Source: Hymenobacter sp. PAMC 26628 (lineage in GTDB: Bacteria > Bacteroidota > Bacteroidia > Cytophagales > Hymenobacteraceae). From it: DNA of 64,000 bases. Below are positions 1 to 8,822 of the stretch, in pieces. The position numbers and the translations under genes are program-made. The notes beneath the pieces were generated by a model. That model did no database searches. It saw only the letters and a program-made list of their open reading frames with translations, and was not told the DNA's origin. Where the stretch lies: NCBI RefSeq assembly GCF_001562275.1, contig NZ_CP014304.1:372001-436000 (forward strand), given 5' to 3'. The stretch's first letter is position 1, and the number at the start of each line of letters is the position of its first letter.

Positions 1-746
1 GGGTCGGCGGCGAGCAGGGTGGCGGGGTAGTCGTCGGCGGGCCCCGGGTAGGTGCGGCGCTGGGGCACGGCGGCGGCCCGGGCCACCACCTGCGCGTCGA
101 GCGTGTTCACGAAGGCCAGGCCGCCGGTAGCGCGCAGGAAATCAAACAGCTCGCCCTTGCCCAGGGCCACGCCCGCGGCCCCGCCGAAGCCTTCGAGGTG
201 GGCCTTGCCGATGTTGGTGAGCAGGCCGTGGGTGGGGCGCGCCCACTGGCAGTAGGCTGCGATTTCGCCCCGGTGGTTGGCGCCCATTTCCACCACCGCA
301 AAGTCGTGCTCGTCCAGCCGCAGGCGCAGCAGCGTGAGGGGCACGCCGATGTGGTTGTTGAGGTTGCCGAGCGTGGCCAGCACCCGGAACCGCTTGGCCA
401 GCACGGCGGTGAGCAGCTCCTTGGTGGTGGTTTTGCCGTTCGAGCCCGACACGGCTAGCACGGGGCCCCTAAACTGCTGGCGGTGGTGCGCGGCCAGGGC
501 TTGCAGGGCCTCCAGGGGGTCGGGGGCGAAGAAGTAGTGGGCGGCGTCCTGGGCGGCCAGCGCGGCGTCGTCCACCACGGCCACCAGGGCCCCTTTGGCC
601 ACGGCCTGGGCCGCAAAGTCGGCGCCGCGGAAGCTGGGGCCGTTCAGGGCAAAAAACAGGGTGCCCGGCTGGGGCTGGCGCGAATCGGTGCTGACCTGGC
701 CGTGGGCGGCCAGGTAGTGGGCGTAGAGGGCGCTTACATTTATCAT
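1..746 (-). CDS. murF: UDP-N-acetylmuramoyl-tripeptide--D-alanyl-D-alanine ligase MurF (5' part only)
   Basis: MurF adds D-Ala-D-Ala to UDP-MurNAc-tripeptide in the cytoplasm, the last soluble step of the peptidoglycan precursor. The minus-strand frame beginning MINVSALYAHYLAAHGQVS is open to the window edge, giving about 248 residues of a family of roughly 430-450. Visible motifs are the N-terminal STDSR...GTLFFAL uridine-binding region, the ATP-binding P-loop SGSNGKTTTKE, NLNNHIGVP and the VVEMGANHRGEI segment, all typical of MurF. The ATG at 746-744 is the first in frame. The first codons lie in an AT-rich TTATCATTTATCAATT stretch that resembles a simple intergenic repeat. The rest of the gene lies left of the window. 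Confidence 0.93.
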   Translation of the reverse strand, partial: MINVSALYAHYLAAHGQVSTDSRQPQPGTLFFALNGPSFRGADFAAQAVAKGALVAVVDDAALAAQDAAHYFFAPDPLEALQALAAHHRQQFRGPVLAVSGSNGKTTTKELLTAVLAKRFRVLATLGNLNNHIGVPLTLLRLRLDEHDFAVVEMGANHRGEIAAYCQWARPTHGLLTNIGKAHLEGFGGAAGVALGKGELFDFLRATGGLAFVNTLDAQVVARAAAVPQRRTYPGPADDYPATLLAAD

Positions 747-934
747 TTATCAATTACCATTTAACAGCCGTGGCTGGGCGGGTGGGGCCGCACCGCACAA
801 AGTAAGAGCCTAATTTAGGGACGGGGCCCGGGCCCCCGCCGCCCGGCGCGGCGAACTTTGCGCCCCGCAACCGTTGTCAGTTATTCGCTGCCGCTCTTGC
901 TGTTTCGCTAAAAACCCCCCGATTACTCTTGCTT
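747..934. other. Divergent intergenic region between murF and the VCBS-repeat gene
   Basis: This 188-base spacer separates two genes transcribed away from each other, so it should hold both promoters. On the plus strand GAACTTTG at about 853-860 is one base off the Bacteroidota -7 box TAnnTTTG and lies about 75 bases before the downstream ATG. I see no hairpin or small gene. Confidence 0.4.
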
Positions 935-3262
935 ATGCTGCGCCGCTACGCCGTTTTGCTGTTGCTACTGCTGCTGGGGCCCCCGGCGGCCCGCGCCCAA
1001 ACCGCCACTTTTGGCGGGTTCGAGTACCGGGCGGCGGGGGCCGTGGTGGAGGGCGCCGACACGCTGCGCCAGGCCTGGGCCGGCGGCTTCAACACGCCCC
1101 AGTTCAGCAGCATCGACCTGAACGGCGACGGCCGGAACGACCTCTTTGCCTTCGACCGCCAAACCAGCCGCTGCTACACGTTCCTGAACGCGGCGCAGCC
1201 GGGCGGCAGCCGCGGCTGGCAGTACGCGCCCGACTACGAGGCCCTGTTTCCGCAGGACCTGGCGGGCTGGGCCCTGCTGCGCGACTACGACTGCGACGGC
1301 CGCCCCGACCTGTTCAGCTACGTGAACGGGGGCGACATCCGGGTGCACCGTAATGTGGCCGGGGCGGGAGGGCGGCCCAGCTTCCAGCTCACCACCAGCC
1401 AGCTGCGCTTTTCGGGGGCCGGCACGGGCACCAGCAACCTCACCATCGGCGGCTACAACATGCCGTCCATTGCCGACGTGAACGGCGACGGCAAGCTCGA
1501 CATTCTCAGCTACGACTTCGTGAGCGCCACGCGGATCGAGCTGTACCTGAACACCAGCGCCGACGCCTGCGGGGCGGGCCTGACCTATAAAATCGACACC
1601 AACTACTGGGCCCAGCTGCAAACGTGCAGCGGCTGCGCTGCCTACCAGCTGCCAGGCCTAGCCTGCCGGGGCGGCGGGGCGGCGGCCAAGCCCACCCACA
1701 CCGGCGGCCACAACCTGCTGGTGCTCGACGTGAACGGCGACGGCGTGTACGACGTGCTCGACGGCCGCGACAACTGCCCCGAGCTGGTGGCGCTGCTCAA
1801 CCAGGGCACCAACCAGCTGGCCACGCTCACGGCCAGCAGCATCCGCACCGATTTCCCGTCGGCGGCCAACCCCGTGCGCCTGCCGGTGTTCCCGGCGGGC
1901 TACCTGATTGACACCGATTTCGACGGCATCAACGACCTAGTGGTGGCCCCCAACATGCTGGACAACAGCCAGGACAACGTGAGCCAGCGCGACAACGTGC
2001 GCCTGTACCGCAACACGGCCGCCACCGGGGCCCCAGCCTTCGGCTACCAGCCCCGCGGCTTCCTCACCAACGACGTGGTGGACGTGAGCGAGGCGGCGGC
2101 CCCCACCTTTGGCGACCTCGACGGCGACGGGCTGGCCGACATGCTCATCGGCAGCAACGCCGACCGCGTGAACGGGCAGTACCGCGCCAGCCTCACCTAC
2201 TACCGCAACGTGGGCACGGCCGCCCGGCCGGTGTTCAGCCTCGTGTCGCGCGACTATTTGGGCCTGGCCGCCAAGGGCACCGCACCAGCCTTGTTCCTCG
2301 CCCTCAAGCCCGTGCTGGTGGACCTGAACCGCGACGGGGCCCTGGACCTGGCCTACGCCGCCAACTACCAGAACGTCAACCGCATTTATTACATCCTGAA
2401 CACGGCCGCCGCCGGCCGCCCGGCGGTGTTCGACCCCACCACAACCAACTATTTCAAGCCCCAGGGCGCGGCGGGCAGCGGCGTCTTGCCCGCGTTTATG
2501 GGCGACATGCCGTGCTTCACCGACGTGGACGGCGACGGCAACGTGGACCTGCTGGTGGGCACCGACGACTACACCGAGCCCGGCCAGTCGCTGCGCTACT
2601 TCCGCAACCAGGGCCCCGGCGTGGCGCTCGAAAACGCCTTTGTGGCGGTGAACAACGACCTGGGCCGGATCCGCGACGCGGCCGGGGCCCGGCCGTTCCA
2701 CCTCAGCCCCGCCGTGGCCGATTTTGACGGCGACGGCCTGCCCGACCTCGTGACGGCCGACAACACCGGCGCCGTCCGGTTTTTCAGCAACTACCGCACG
2801 CTGCTGGCTGGCCCCACCGCCCCCCGCACCAACCTGTTCTGGAACGCCCTGCTAAGCCAATACGAAGCCAACCGCCTGGGCCAAAGCGCGCTGGTGCGCT
2901 ACGGCCTGGCCGCGGCCGACGTAAACGCCGACGGCATCCCCGAGTTGTTCATCGGCACCGAAACCGGGGGCCTCAGCAGCTACGCCGTGCGCCGCGGCAC
3001 GCCCACGCCCACCCGCCCCCCGGCCGCCGCGGCCCTGGGCTTGGCCCTGTACCCCAACCCCGCCCGCGCCCAGGCCACCGCCGAAACCGCCCAACCTACC
3101 CGCGTGTCGGTAATCGACGCCACCGGCCGTGTGGTTAGGGCCCCCGGGGACCTAGCCCGCCAGCACGCGCTGGTCCTCAGCGGCCTGGCCCCCGGCCTCT
3201 ACCTAGTGCGCGCCGAAGCCGCCGATGGCACCGCCGCCGTGCAGCGCTTGGCCGTGCAGTAA
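935..3262 (+). CDS. Secreted VCBS/FG-GAP repeat protein with T9SS type A sorting domain
   Basis: The protein has 775 residues and no evident enzyme motif. A signal peptide (MLRRY, a poly-Leu core, then ARAQ) is followed by about ten FG-GAP/VCBS calcium-loop motifs such as DLNGDGRND, DVNGDGKLD, DLDGDGLAD, DVDGDGNVD and DFDGDGLPD, spread along the body and probably forming beta-propeller blades. The last ~75 residues begin ALYPNPARA and end with a LAPGLYLVRA strand, the form of a type IX secretion C-terminal domain. The product should therefore cross the outer membrane by T9SS and be anchored or released at the surface. ATG 935 is preferred to the upstream TTG at 929 because it begins the signal peptide directly. 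A role in surface binding is inference. Confidence 0.88.
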   Translation: MLRRYAVLLLLLLLGPPAARAQTATFGGFEYRAAGAVVEGADTLRQAWAGGFNTPQFSSIDLNGDGRNDLFAFDRQTSRCYTFLNAAQPGGSRGWQYAPDYEALFPQDLAGWALLRDYDCDGRPDLFSYVNGGDIRVHRNVAGAGGRPSFQLTTSQLRFSGAGTGTSNLTIGGYNMPSIADVNGDGKLDILSYDFVSATRIELYLNTSADACGAGLTYKIDTNYWAQLQTCSGCAAYQLPGLACRGGGAAAKPTHTGGHNLLVLDVNGDGVYDVLDGRDNCPELVALLNQGTNQLATLTASSIRTDFPSAANPVRLPVFPAGYLIDTDFDGINDLVVAPNMLDNSQDNVSQRDNVRLYRNTAATGAPAFGYQPRGFLTNDVVDVSEAAAPTFGDLDGDGLADMLIGSNADRVNGQYRASLTYYRNVGTAARPVFSLVSRDYLGLAAKGTAPALFLALKPVLVDLNRDGALDLAYAANYQNVNRIYYILNTAAAGRPAVFDPTTTNYFKPQGAAGSGVLPAFMGDMPCFTDVDGDGNVDLLVGTDDYTEPGQSLRYFRNQGPGVALENAFVAVNNDLGRIRDAAGARPFHLSPAVADFDGDGLPDLVTADNTGAVRFFSNYRTLLAGPTAPRTNLFWNALLSQYEANRLGQSALVRYGLAAADVNADGIPELFIGTETGGLSSYAVRRGTPTPTRPPAAAALGLALYPNPARAQATAETAQPTRVSVIDATGRVVRAPGDLARQHALVLSGLAPGLYLVRAEAADGTAAVQRLAVQ

Positions 3263-3515
3263 AACGGCGTAGTAGTAGCGTTAAACTGCTGAGCTTACGC
3301 TTGGGGCAAATCAGAAGTGCAAGCGCAAGCAAATTCGATACAAGTATCAGATTTGCAGTATATTAATTGTTTGCCAAGTTTTGTGAACTGCTGTTAACTC
3401 GCCTCAACAATGGTTCCTGCCAACCAAAGGCGTCAGTTGGATTGCTTGGAGCGCTTGGTCAAACGAGCACTTGGTTTCAGGACGAGATATTTCCTTGCGG
3501 CGTGGCATTGCCTTT
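3263..3515. other. Convergent intergenic region
   Basis: About 250 bases between two convergent genes. Base composition is lower in GC than the flanking genes. I see no strong hairpin and no convincing ORF; a 37-codon frame at 3410 has no recognisable features. Confidence 0.3.
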
Positions 3516-4262
3516 CTATTTGAAACCGAACAGGTAAGTAAGCGAAGCCTGGAAAGCGCGGGTTCGGTATTTGGTGCTCCCAAAAGAGATTAAGCCATAG
3601 TATTGATCCGAATTCACGTTGCGCAGCCCCAGGCGGTAACCGGCGTGCAGCAAAAAACCTTGGTAGCGGTAACCAACACCTCCCTCCAAGCCGGCGTCGA
3701 CGCGTTGCAACACCAGGCCTGGGGCCGAGGAGGCGTTGGGGTCCGCGCTAACGGTGGCCGAGCCTTCGGCATGAAAACCATCGTTGGCGTTGTCGCTGGT
3801 TGATCGGTAGCGCCCGCCCAGCAGCAGGCCCAGGTAGGGCCCCGCGAATGCCTGCACGCCTTGGCCAGTGGCTCGTTGCCGGTAAGCCACGTGCAGGGGA
3901 ATGGTCACGTATTGCAGCCGCACATCGTCTCGGTTGTCGTAGGTGCTTCTGCCGTTGTTGTACAGCATTTGGGACTTGAAGCCCCCTTGTTCGTACAGCA
4001 CCGCCGGTTGCAGGGCCCAGTGCCCCAAACCTATTTCCCCCGCCAAGCCGGCACTCCAGCCGGAGCGGTAAATTGATTTGGAATAGTCGTTGCCCACTTG
4101 CTGGAAGTGAACGGTGAACAAGCCGCCGCCCACGCGAGGGCCCACGCTGAAAGTAGTCTGCGCGTGAGTCAACACGCTGGTCAGCAGAGCCAATGGGAGT
4201 AAAAAGTATTTCAAAGGACTAATATTAAAATCACGATATAAAATCCGGAAAGAAGCGAACAT
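3516..4262 (-). CDS. Outer-membrane beta-barrel protein (PorT-like)
   Basis: 248 residues. A hydrophobic signal segment (YFLLPLALLTSVLTHAQ, about residues 19-35) is followed by alternating polar/aromatic strands with Gly-rich turns: SVGPRVGGGLF near the start, FAGPYLGLLLGGRYR in the middle, and FLLHAGYRLGLRNVN and ALSLTYLFGF-like strands at the end. This layout is the outer-membrane beta-barrel (OMP_b-brl / PorT) family of Bacteroidota, usually eight to ten strands. A second member of the same broad type is at 37218-37913. The protein may start at a later in-frame codon, since 18 residues precede the signal core. Function beyond the outer membrane location is not evident. Confidence 0.75.
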   Translation of the reverse strand: MFASFRILYRDFNISPLKYFLLPLALLTSVLTHAQTTFSVGPRVGGGLFTVHFQQVGNDYSKSIYRSGWSAGLAGEIGLGHWALQPAVLYEQGGFKSQMLYNNGRSTYDNRDDVRLQYVTIPLHVAYRQRATGQGVQAFAGPYLGLLLGGRYRSTSDNANDGFHAEGSATVSADPNASSAPGLVLQRVDAGLEGGVGYRYQGFLLHAGYRLGLRNVNSDQYYGLISFGSTKYRTRAFQASLTYLFGFK

Positions 4263-4563
4263 TCGCCGCGCCCCGGTAAAAGCCTATTCTAGCGAAGCAA
4301 TCAATAGCCCGGCCAAACGATGAGGGGCCGATGAAAATCTGAGCAAGTAGAACAAAAAAAGGGCACTAACAAGGCCCCTGTGCCCCTAAAGCTCGGTTTC
4401 AATAAAAATTGATAGTAGAAGCTCCAATTGTTTTATTGCTGCTGACCCGCTACCCCCAAGGTCTATTGCGAGTAGCGCCGGCCGGCTTGAATCGCTCAGT
4501 TCATAAATCAGGGTGTGCACGTTCACGGCACCTCAACGCATTTTGCGCTTCCCCCAGCAAACG
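4263..4563. other. Intergenic region, no gene seen
   Basis: A 300-base gap on the minus strand between the omega-amidase gene (upstream) and the barrel gene (downstream). It contains one hairpin with a T-run on the minus strand (listed separately). No coding frame looks real. Confidence 0.4.
4354..4385 (-). terminator. Rho-independent terminator candidate
   Basis: On the minus strand GGGCAC, a 13-base loop, GTGCCC and then seven T. It lies about 180 bases past the omega-amidase stop and before the next minus-strand gene, so it would end the transaminase/amidase transcript. The stem is only 6 bp, so this is tentative. Confidence 0.45.
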
Positions 4564-5355
4564 CTACCGCCCGGCCAGCGTGAACGCATCCCCGTCCTGC
4601 AAGGCTGGGAACTTCGCCCGGAAATCCTGTAACCCCTCCCAACTCAGCGTGCGCGTGACGCAGCCCACGGCGTCGCCGGGCGCGGCCAGGTACTCGCCGC
4701 GCATGTTCAGCAGGGCCGAGTCGCCGGCGTAGGCGTGGCTGAGGCCGTCGGTGCCCACGCGGTTCACGCCGGCCACGTAGGCCACGTTTTCGATGGCCCG
4801 GGCTTGCAGCAGCACCTGCCAGGGGCCCCGGCGCACGGCCGGCCAGTTGGCCACGTACAGCAGCAGGTCGTAGGGCGCGGCGGCGGGGTTGCGGCTCCAC
4901 ACCGGGAAGCGCAGGTCGTAGCAAATGAGCGGGCAGATGCGCCAGCCGCGCCAGGCCTCCACCAGTGGGGCCCCCTGGCCGCCGGTGTAGGTGCGGTGCT
5001 CATTGGCGAAGGTGAACAGGTGGCGCTTGTCGTAGTGGGCCAGCGTGCCGTCGGGCCGCACCCACAGCAGGCGGTTGTGGAACGCGTCGCCCTCGCGGAT
5101 GATGACGCTGCCGGTCACCACGGCGCCCAGGCGGGCGGCGGTGGCGCGCAGCCAGGCCACGGTGGGGCCCTGCATGGTTTCGGCCTGGCCCGCGGCGTCC
5201 ATACTGAAGCCGGTGGTGAACATTTCGGGCAGCACTACCAGGTCGGTGGGCGCGGTTAGGGCCCCCAGCAGCTCATCGAACATGGCGCGGTTGGCGGCCG
5301 GGTCGTGCCAGTGCAAGTCGGCTTGGATCAGGGTTACGGTGAGGTCGTTCGGCAT
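4564..5355 (-). CDS. Omega-amidase, carbon-nitrogen hydrolase family (YafV/NIT2-like)
   Basis: 263 residues, the usual length for bacterial omega-amidases of the nitrilase superfamily. The catalytic triad is visible: Glu44 in VVLPEMFTTGF, Lys110 in HYDKRHLF and the nucleophile Cys145 in CPLICYDLRFP. These enzymes hydrolyse 2-oxoglutaramate and 2-oxosuccinamate to the oxoacid and ammonia. It lies 36 bases downstream of a methionine-aminotransferase-like gene on the same strand. The pair forms the known glutamine transaminase/omega-amidase coupling, in which removal of the amide drives glutamine-dependent transamination forward. Co-transcription is inferred from the spacing. Confidence 0.9.
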   Translation of the reverse strand: MPNDLTVTLIQADLHWHDPAANRAMFDELLGALTAPTDLVVLPEMFTTGFSMDAAGQAETMQGPTVAWLRATAARLGAVVTGSVIIREGDAFHNRLLWVRPDGTLAHYDKRHLFTFANEHRTYTGGQGAPLVEAWRGWRICPLICYDLRFPVWSRNPAAAPYDLLLYVANWPAVRRGPWQVLLQARAIENVAYVAGVNRVGTDGLSHAYAGDSALLNMRGEYLAAPGDAVGCVTRTLSWEGLQDFRAKFPALQDGDAFTLAGR

Positions 5356-5391
5356 TTTCAGGGAAGGTGTGGACTGCGTTGAAAACTGCCC

Positions 5392-6555
5392 CTAGCCCGG
5401 CGGCTGGCGCAGGCGGGCGGCGGCGGCTTCCAGGGTGGGAGCCTCTTTGGCGAAGCAGAAGCGCACCAGGCCGGGGTCGTAGCCGTCGTGGTAAAACGCG
5501 GATACCGGCACCACGGCCACGCCCCAGCGCCGGGCCAGCTCCTCGGCAAATGCCACGTCGGGGGCCCCGGAAAACGCGGCGTAGCTCGCTAGCTGGAAGT
5601 AGCCGCCCGGCACGGCCAGTAGCTCCCAGCCGGTGCCAGCCAGCAGGCCCCGGAACAAGTCGCGCTTGGCCTGGTAGAAATCGGCCAGGCCGCGGGCGTG
5701 GGCGTCGGTGGGGTCGGCCTCCAGCGCGTCGGCCAGGGCCAGCTGGGTGGGCGTGCTCACGCTGAAGGTGACGAACTGGTGCACCCGGCGCAGCTCGCGC
5801 GTGAGGGCCGGCGGGGCCACGCAGTAGCCCGCCTTCCAGCCGGTGGCGTGGTAGGTTTTGCCAAACGACGAGCACACGAAGCTGCGCCCGCGCAGGCCCG
5901 GGTGCTGCCGCGCGCTGCGCGCCGGGGCCCCATCAAATACCAGGTGCTCGTACACCTCGTCGCTGAGCACCAGCGCGTCGGTGCCGTCCACGAGGCCCGC
6001 CAGCGCGTCCCAGTCGTCGGCCGAAAACACGGCCCCGCTGGGGTTGTGGGGCGAATTCACGAGCACCAGCCGGGTGCGCTCCGAAAACGCCGCCCGCACT
6101 GCGGCCCAATCGGGCCGGAAGTCGGGCGCGGGCAGGCGCACGTAGCGCGGCACGCCGCCTTGCAGCCGAATGGCGGGCCCGTACAGGTCATACGCCGGCT
6201 CGAATACCAGCACCTCATCGCCGGGCCGCACCACCGCGGCCAGCACCGCGTACAGCGCCTCGGTGGCGCCGGCCGTGACGGTGACTTCCGCGTCGGGGTC
6301 GGGCGCCAGGGCCCCCGGGCGCAGCCGCCCCACCTGCGCGGCAATGGCCGCCCGCAGCCGCGGCAGCCCCGGCATGGCCGCGTATTGGTGGCCGTCGGGC
6401 GACAGGGCGTGGCGGGCCAGGGCTTCGCGCAGGGCCTGGGGCGGGGCGTAGTCGGGGAAGCCCTGGGCCAGGTTGAGGGCCCCGGTTTCCTGGGCCAGCA
6501 GGGTCATGCGGGTGAAAACGCTGGTGCCCACGTCGGGCAGTTTGGAGGCGAGCAT
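5392..6555 (-). CDS. PLP-dependent aminotransferase, methionine/kynurenine type (YbdL-like)
   Basis: 387 residues, fold-type I class I/II aminotransferase. The substrate segment LNLAQGFPDYAPP, the PLP-binding VTAGATEALYA, the NSPHNPSG loop, LSDEVYEHLVFDG and the Schiff-base lysine at about 233 in SSFGKTYHATGWKAGY all match the YbdL / glutamine transaminase K group. These enzymes move the amino group between methionine or aromatic amino acids and 2-oxoacids. It precedes the omega-amidase gene in a probable two-gene operon, which fits glutamine as amino donor for re-amination of 4-methylthio-2-oxobutyrate. Exact substrate is inference. Confidence 0.9.
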   Translation of the reverse strand: MLASKLPDVGTSVFTRMTLLAQETGALNLAQGFPDYAPPQALREALARHALSPDGHQYAAMPGLPRLRAAIAAQVGRLRPGALAPDPDAEVTVTAGATEALYAVLAAVVRPGDEVLVFEPAYDLYGPAIRLQGGVPRYVRLPAPDFRPDWAAVRAAFSERTRLVLVNSPHNPSGAVFSADDWDALAGLVDGTDALVLSDEVYEHLVFDGAPARSARQHPGLRGRSFVCSSFGKTYHATGWKAGYCVAPPALTRELRRVHQFVTFSVSTPTQLALADALEADPTDAHARGLADFYQAKRDLFRGLLAGTGWELLAVPGGYFQLASYAAFSGAPDVAFAEELARRWGVAVVPVSAFYHDGYDPGLVRFCFAKEAPTLEAAAARLRQPPG

Positions 6556-6617
6556 TTGGGTGGGCTAGTGGGTATCGGCTAATGGTTTTTCGCTAGGAAC
6601 AGTTGAGGGCCCCGGCA

Positions 6618-6727
6618 GGCCGTCATGCTGAACGAAGCAAAGCATCTCTACTGCGCAACCAACCAAATCGTTCAGCGAAGCGGGAGGGATGCTTCGGCTG
6701 CGCGGACGCTCAGGCGAGCATGAGGGC
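6618..6727. repeat. Intergenic palindromic repeat, family 1 (degenerate copy)
   Basis: Starts GGCCGTCATGCTGAACGAAG and carries AGCATCTCTACTGCG. The right arm has GATGCTTCGGCTGCG and ends near GAGCATGAGGGCC. It matches the copies at 18086, 48640 and 58909 but with many changes, so the arms no longer pair perfectly. It lies in the gap between the aminotransferase and the histidine kinase. Confidence 0.75.
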
Positions 6728-6810
6728 CTGGGGCCCCAACTGCTTCCGGGGCCCTAGCCACTACCGCTTCCAATCAAAAGCCATCAACCAAAAGCCAGCA
6801 GCCAACTGCC

Positions 6811-8697
6811 TCACAAATACAGGGTGAACGTGGTGCCGGCGTCCACCACGCTGGCCACTTCGAGGCGGCCGCCGTGGCTTTCCACAATGCGGTTGACGAG
6901 GTAGAGGCCCATGCCCGTGCCGTCGACGTGGGCGTGGAAGCGGGCAAATTGCTGAAACAACTGGGGCCCAAACCGGTCGAGGTCGATGCCCAGGCCGTTG
7001 TCGCGCACCGTGAGCACGGGGCGGCCGGTTTCGGCGTCGGGCACGGCCCCCACCGCAATGCGGGGCGGGCGTCCGGGCGCGGCGTACTTCAGGGCGTTGC
7101 TGAGCAGGTTGAAGAGCAGGCTTTGCAGGTGGGCGCGCACGTAGGGCACGGTGGGGCAGCGCTCCACGTCGAGGGAAATTTCGGCCCGCAGGTGCAGCAC
7201 CTGGTTTTGCACGCTGTGCACGATGGCGCGCACCATCTGGGCCAGGTCCACCGGTTCGGGCAAGGCCGGCTGGGGCCGCTGGAGCTGCACCACGGCCGTG
7301 AGGTCGTCGATGGTGCTGTAAATCTGGGCCAGGGCCCGCTCGAAGTAAGTCACCAGCTGGCCGGCCTCGGGGTCGCGGAAGTAGGCCGTGCGGGTCAGCT
7401 CCTCAAAAATGCCCGCCATGTTGTTGATGGGCTGCTTGAGGTCGTGGCTGGCGGCGTACACGAAGTTGTCGAAGTCCTGGTTGGCACGGGTCAGGCGCTG
7501 GTTTTGCGCCTCCAGCAAGCCCTGGGTGCGCACGGCGTCGTCCACGTCGGTGCTCGTGCCGTACCAGCGCACAAACTGGCCCCGGGCGTCGTACAGGGGC
7601 TGGCCGCGGTGCACAAACCAGCGGTACTGGCCGGTGCGGGCGTCGCGCAGGCGGGTGTGCAGCTCGAAGGCGCGGCCGCTGGCCCAGTGCGTGGCCATTT
7701 CCTGCACGGTCGTCGTCCGGTCTTCGGGCGGCAGCAGCTGCGCCCAGCCGTTCTGAGTCTGGTCCAGGGGCAGGCCCGTGTAGTCCACCCAGTGCCGGTT
7801 CACGAAGGTGAAGCGGCCGTCGGCGGTGGCGGCCCACACCAAGTGCGGGAGGCTCTCGACGAGGAAGCGAAACTCCTGCTCGCGGCTCACTAGCTGGCGG
7901 GTGAGGGTGCGCAGCTGGTGGATGTCGGTGTTGGTGCCGTACCAGCGCAGCACGTGGCCGTGGGCGTCGCGGGCGGGCTCGGCCTGGGCCAACATCCAGC
8001 GGTAGGTACCGTCGTGGCGCAGCAGGCGCATTTCCACTTCAAACGGGCTGCCCTGCGCCACGGCCTGCTCCCAGCGCGCCAGCACCGCGGCCTGGTCGTT
8101 GGGGTGCACGGCGCGCCGCCAGTCGTTGAGGCCCCCGCGGCTGGCCGCGTCTTCACCCAAAAACTCGGCGGTGCGCTCGTTGACAAATTCCAGCTGCCCG
8201 TCGGCCGTGGCCGTCCACACCTGCTGGGGCAGGTGCCCGGCAAAAATGCGCAGGCGGGCCCGGCTGAGCAGCGAGTGCGGGTCGGCGGGGTGCAGCGCGT
8301 CGGTCACGTCGAGCAAGCTCAGCAGCAGGCCGGGGGGCGAGCGGCGGTACGCGGGAAGGGCCCGGAGCGTGGCCTGCCAGTAGCGGGCCCCGGGGGCGGT
8401 GCGCTGCGGGGCGGGCGTCAGCACCTCGGCCTTGCCCGTGGCCAGGGCCCGGGCCAGGGTGGGGCCCCACTCGGCGGCGGGGGCCAGCAGGGCATCGGCG
8501 GCGGCGCAGGCGCGCAGCAGCTCGGCCAGCGGCTGGCCCGGCAGGCGGGTACCCACCGGGCCGGGCAGCAGGGCCAGCAGGGCGTCGTTCAGTACCTGCA
8601 CCTGGCCGCTGGGGCCCAGCAGCGCGTGGGGAGCGGGCAGGGCGGCAAATACCAACTGGAAATCGAACCCCGGAGCGGGTGCAGGAGCAGAGGGCAT
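6811..8697 (-). CDS. PAS-domain sensor histidine kinase
   Basis: 628 residues from the ATG at 8697. A longer open frame reaches 8955 but would overlap msrA and has no domain support. There is no signal peptide or membrane segment, so it is probably cytoplasmic. Three PAS-like domains fill about residues 10-395, two of them with PAC-type YRWMLAQAEP and YRWFVHRGQP strands. The dimerisation helix carries the phospho-acceptor His at about 418 (AASHDLKQPINN), followed by a HATPase domain with N-box NALKYA, G1 DNGLGID and G2 GTGMGLYLV. No response regulator is adjacent, so it is an orphan kinase whose partner is elsewhere. Confidence 0.9.
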   Translation of the reverse strand: MPSAPAPAPGFDFQLVFAALPAPHALLGPSGQVQVLNDALLALLPGPVGTRLPGQPLAELLRACAAADALLAPAAEWGPTLARALATGKAEVLTPAPQRTAPGARYWQATLRALPAYRRSPPGLLLSLLDVTDALHPADPHSLLSRARLRIFAGHLPQQVWTATADGQLEFVNERTAEFLGEDAASRGGLNDWRRAVHPNDQAAVLARWEQAVAQGSPFEVEMRLLRHDGTYRWMLAQAEPARDAHGHVLRWYGTNTDIHQLRTLTRQLVSREQEFRFLVESLPHLVWAATADGRFTFVNRHWVDYTGLPLDQTQNGWAQLLPPEDRTTTVQEMATHWASGRAFELHTRLRDARTGQYRWFVHRGQPLYDARGQFVRWYGTSTDVDDAVRTQGLLEAQNQRLTRANQDFDNFVYAASHDLKQPINNMAGIFEELTRTAYFRDPEAGQLVTYFERALAQIYSTIDDLTAVVQLQRPQPALPEPVDLAQMVRAIVHSVQNQVLHLRAEISLDVERCPTVPYVRAHLQSLLFNLLSNALKYAAPGRPPRIAVGAVPDAETGRPVLTVRDNGLGIDLDRFGPQLFQQFARFHAHVDGTGMGLYLVNRIVESHGGRLEVASVVDAGTTFTLYL

Positions 8698-8773
8698 GCA
8701 GCGGCGGGCAAGGTGGAGGGAAGCAGCAAAAACCAAAGGTAACCGCCGGCCGCAAAGGGCCGCTTCCGGGCCC

Positions 8774-8803
8774 AAAAAAGCCCCCGGCCGTGGGGCCGGG
8801 GGC
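8774..8803 (-). terminator. Rho-independent terminator of msrA
   Basis: A perfect 10-bp stem GCCCCCGGCC / GGCCGGGGGC with a 4-base loop. On the minus strand it is followed by six T. It lies just past the msrA stop and upstream of the histidine kinase start, separating the two transcripts. Confidence 0.85.
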
Positions 8804-8822
8804 AAGGCAAAGGGCGGGGGCC

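Noticed and set aside
3410..3523. A 37-codon ORF from ATG 3410
   Set aside because: No motif, no promoter and no signal of selection; it could be chance.
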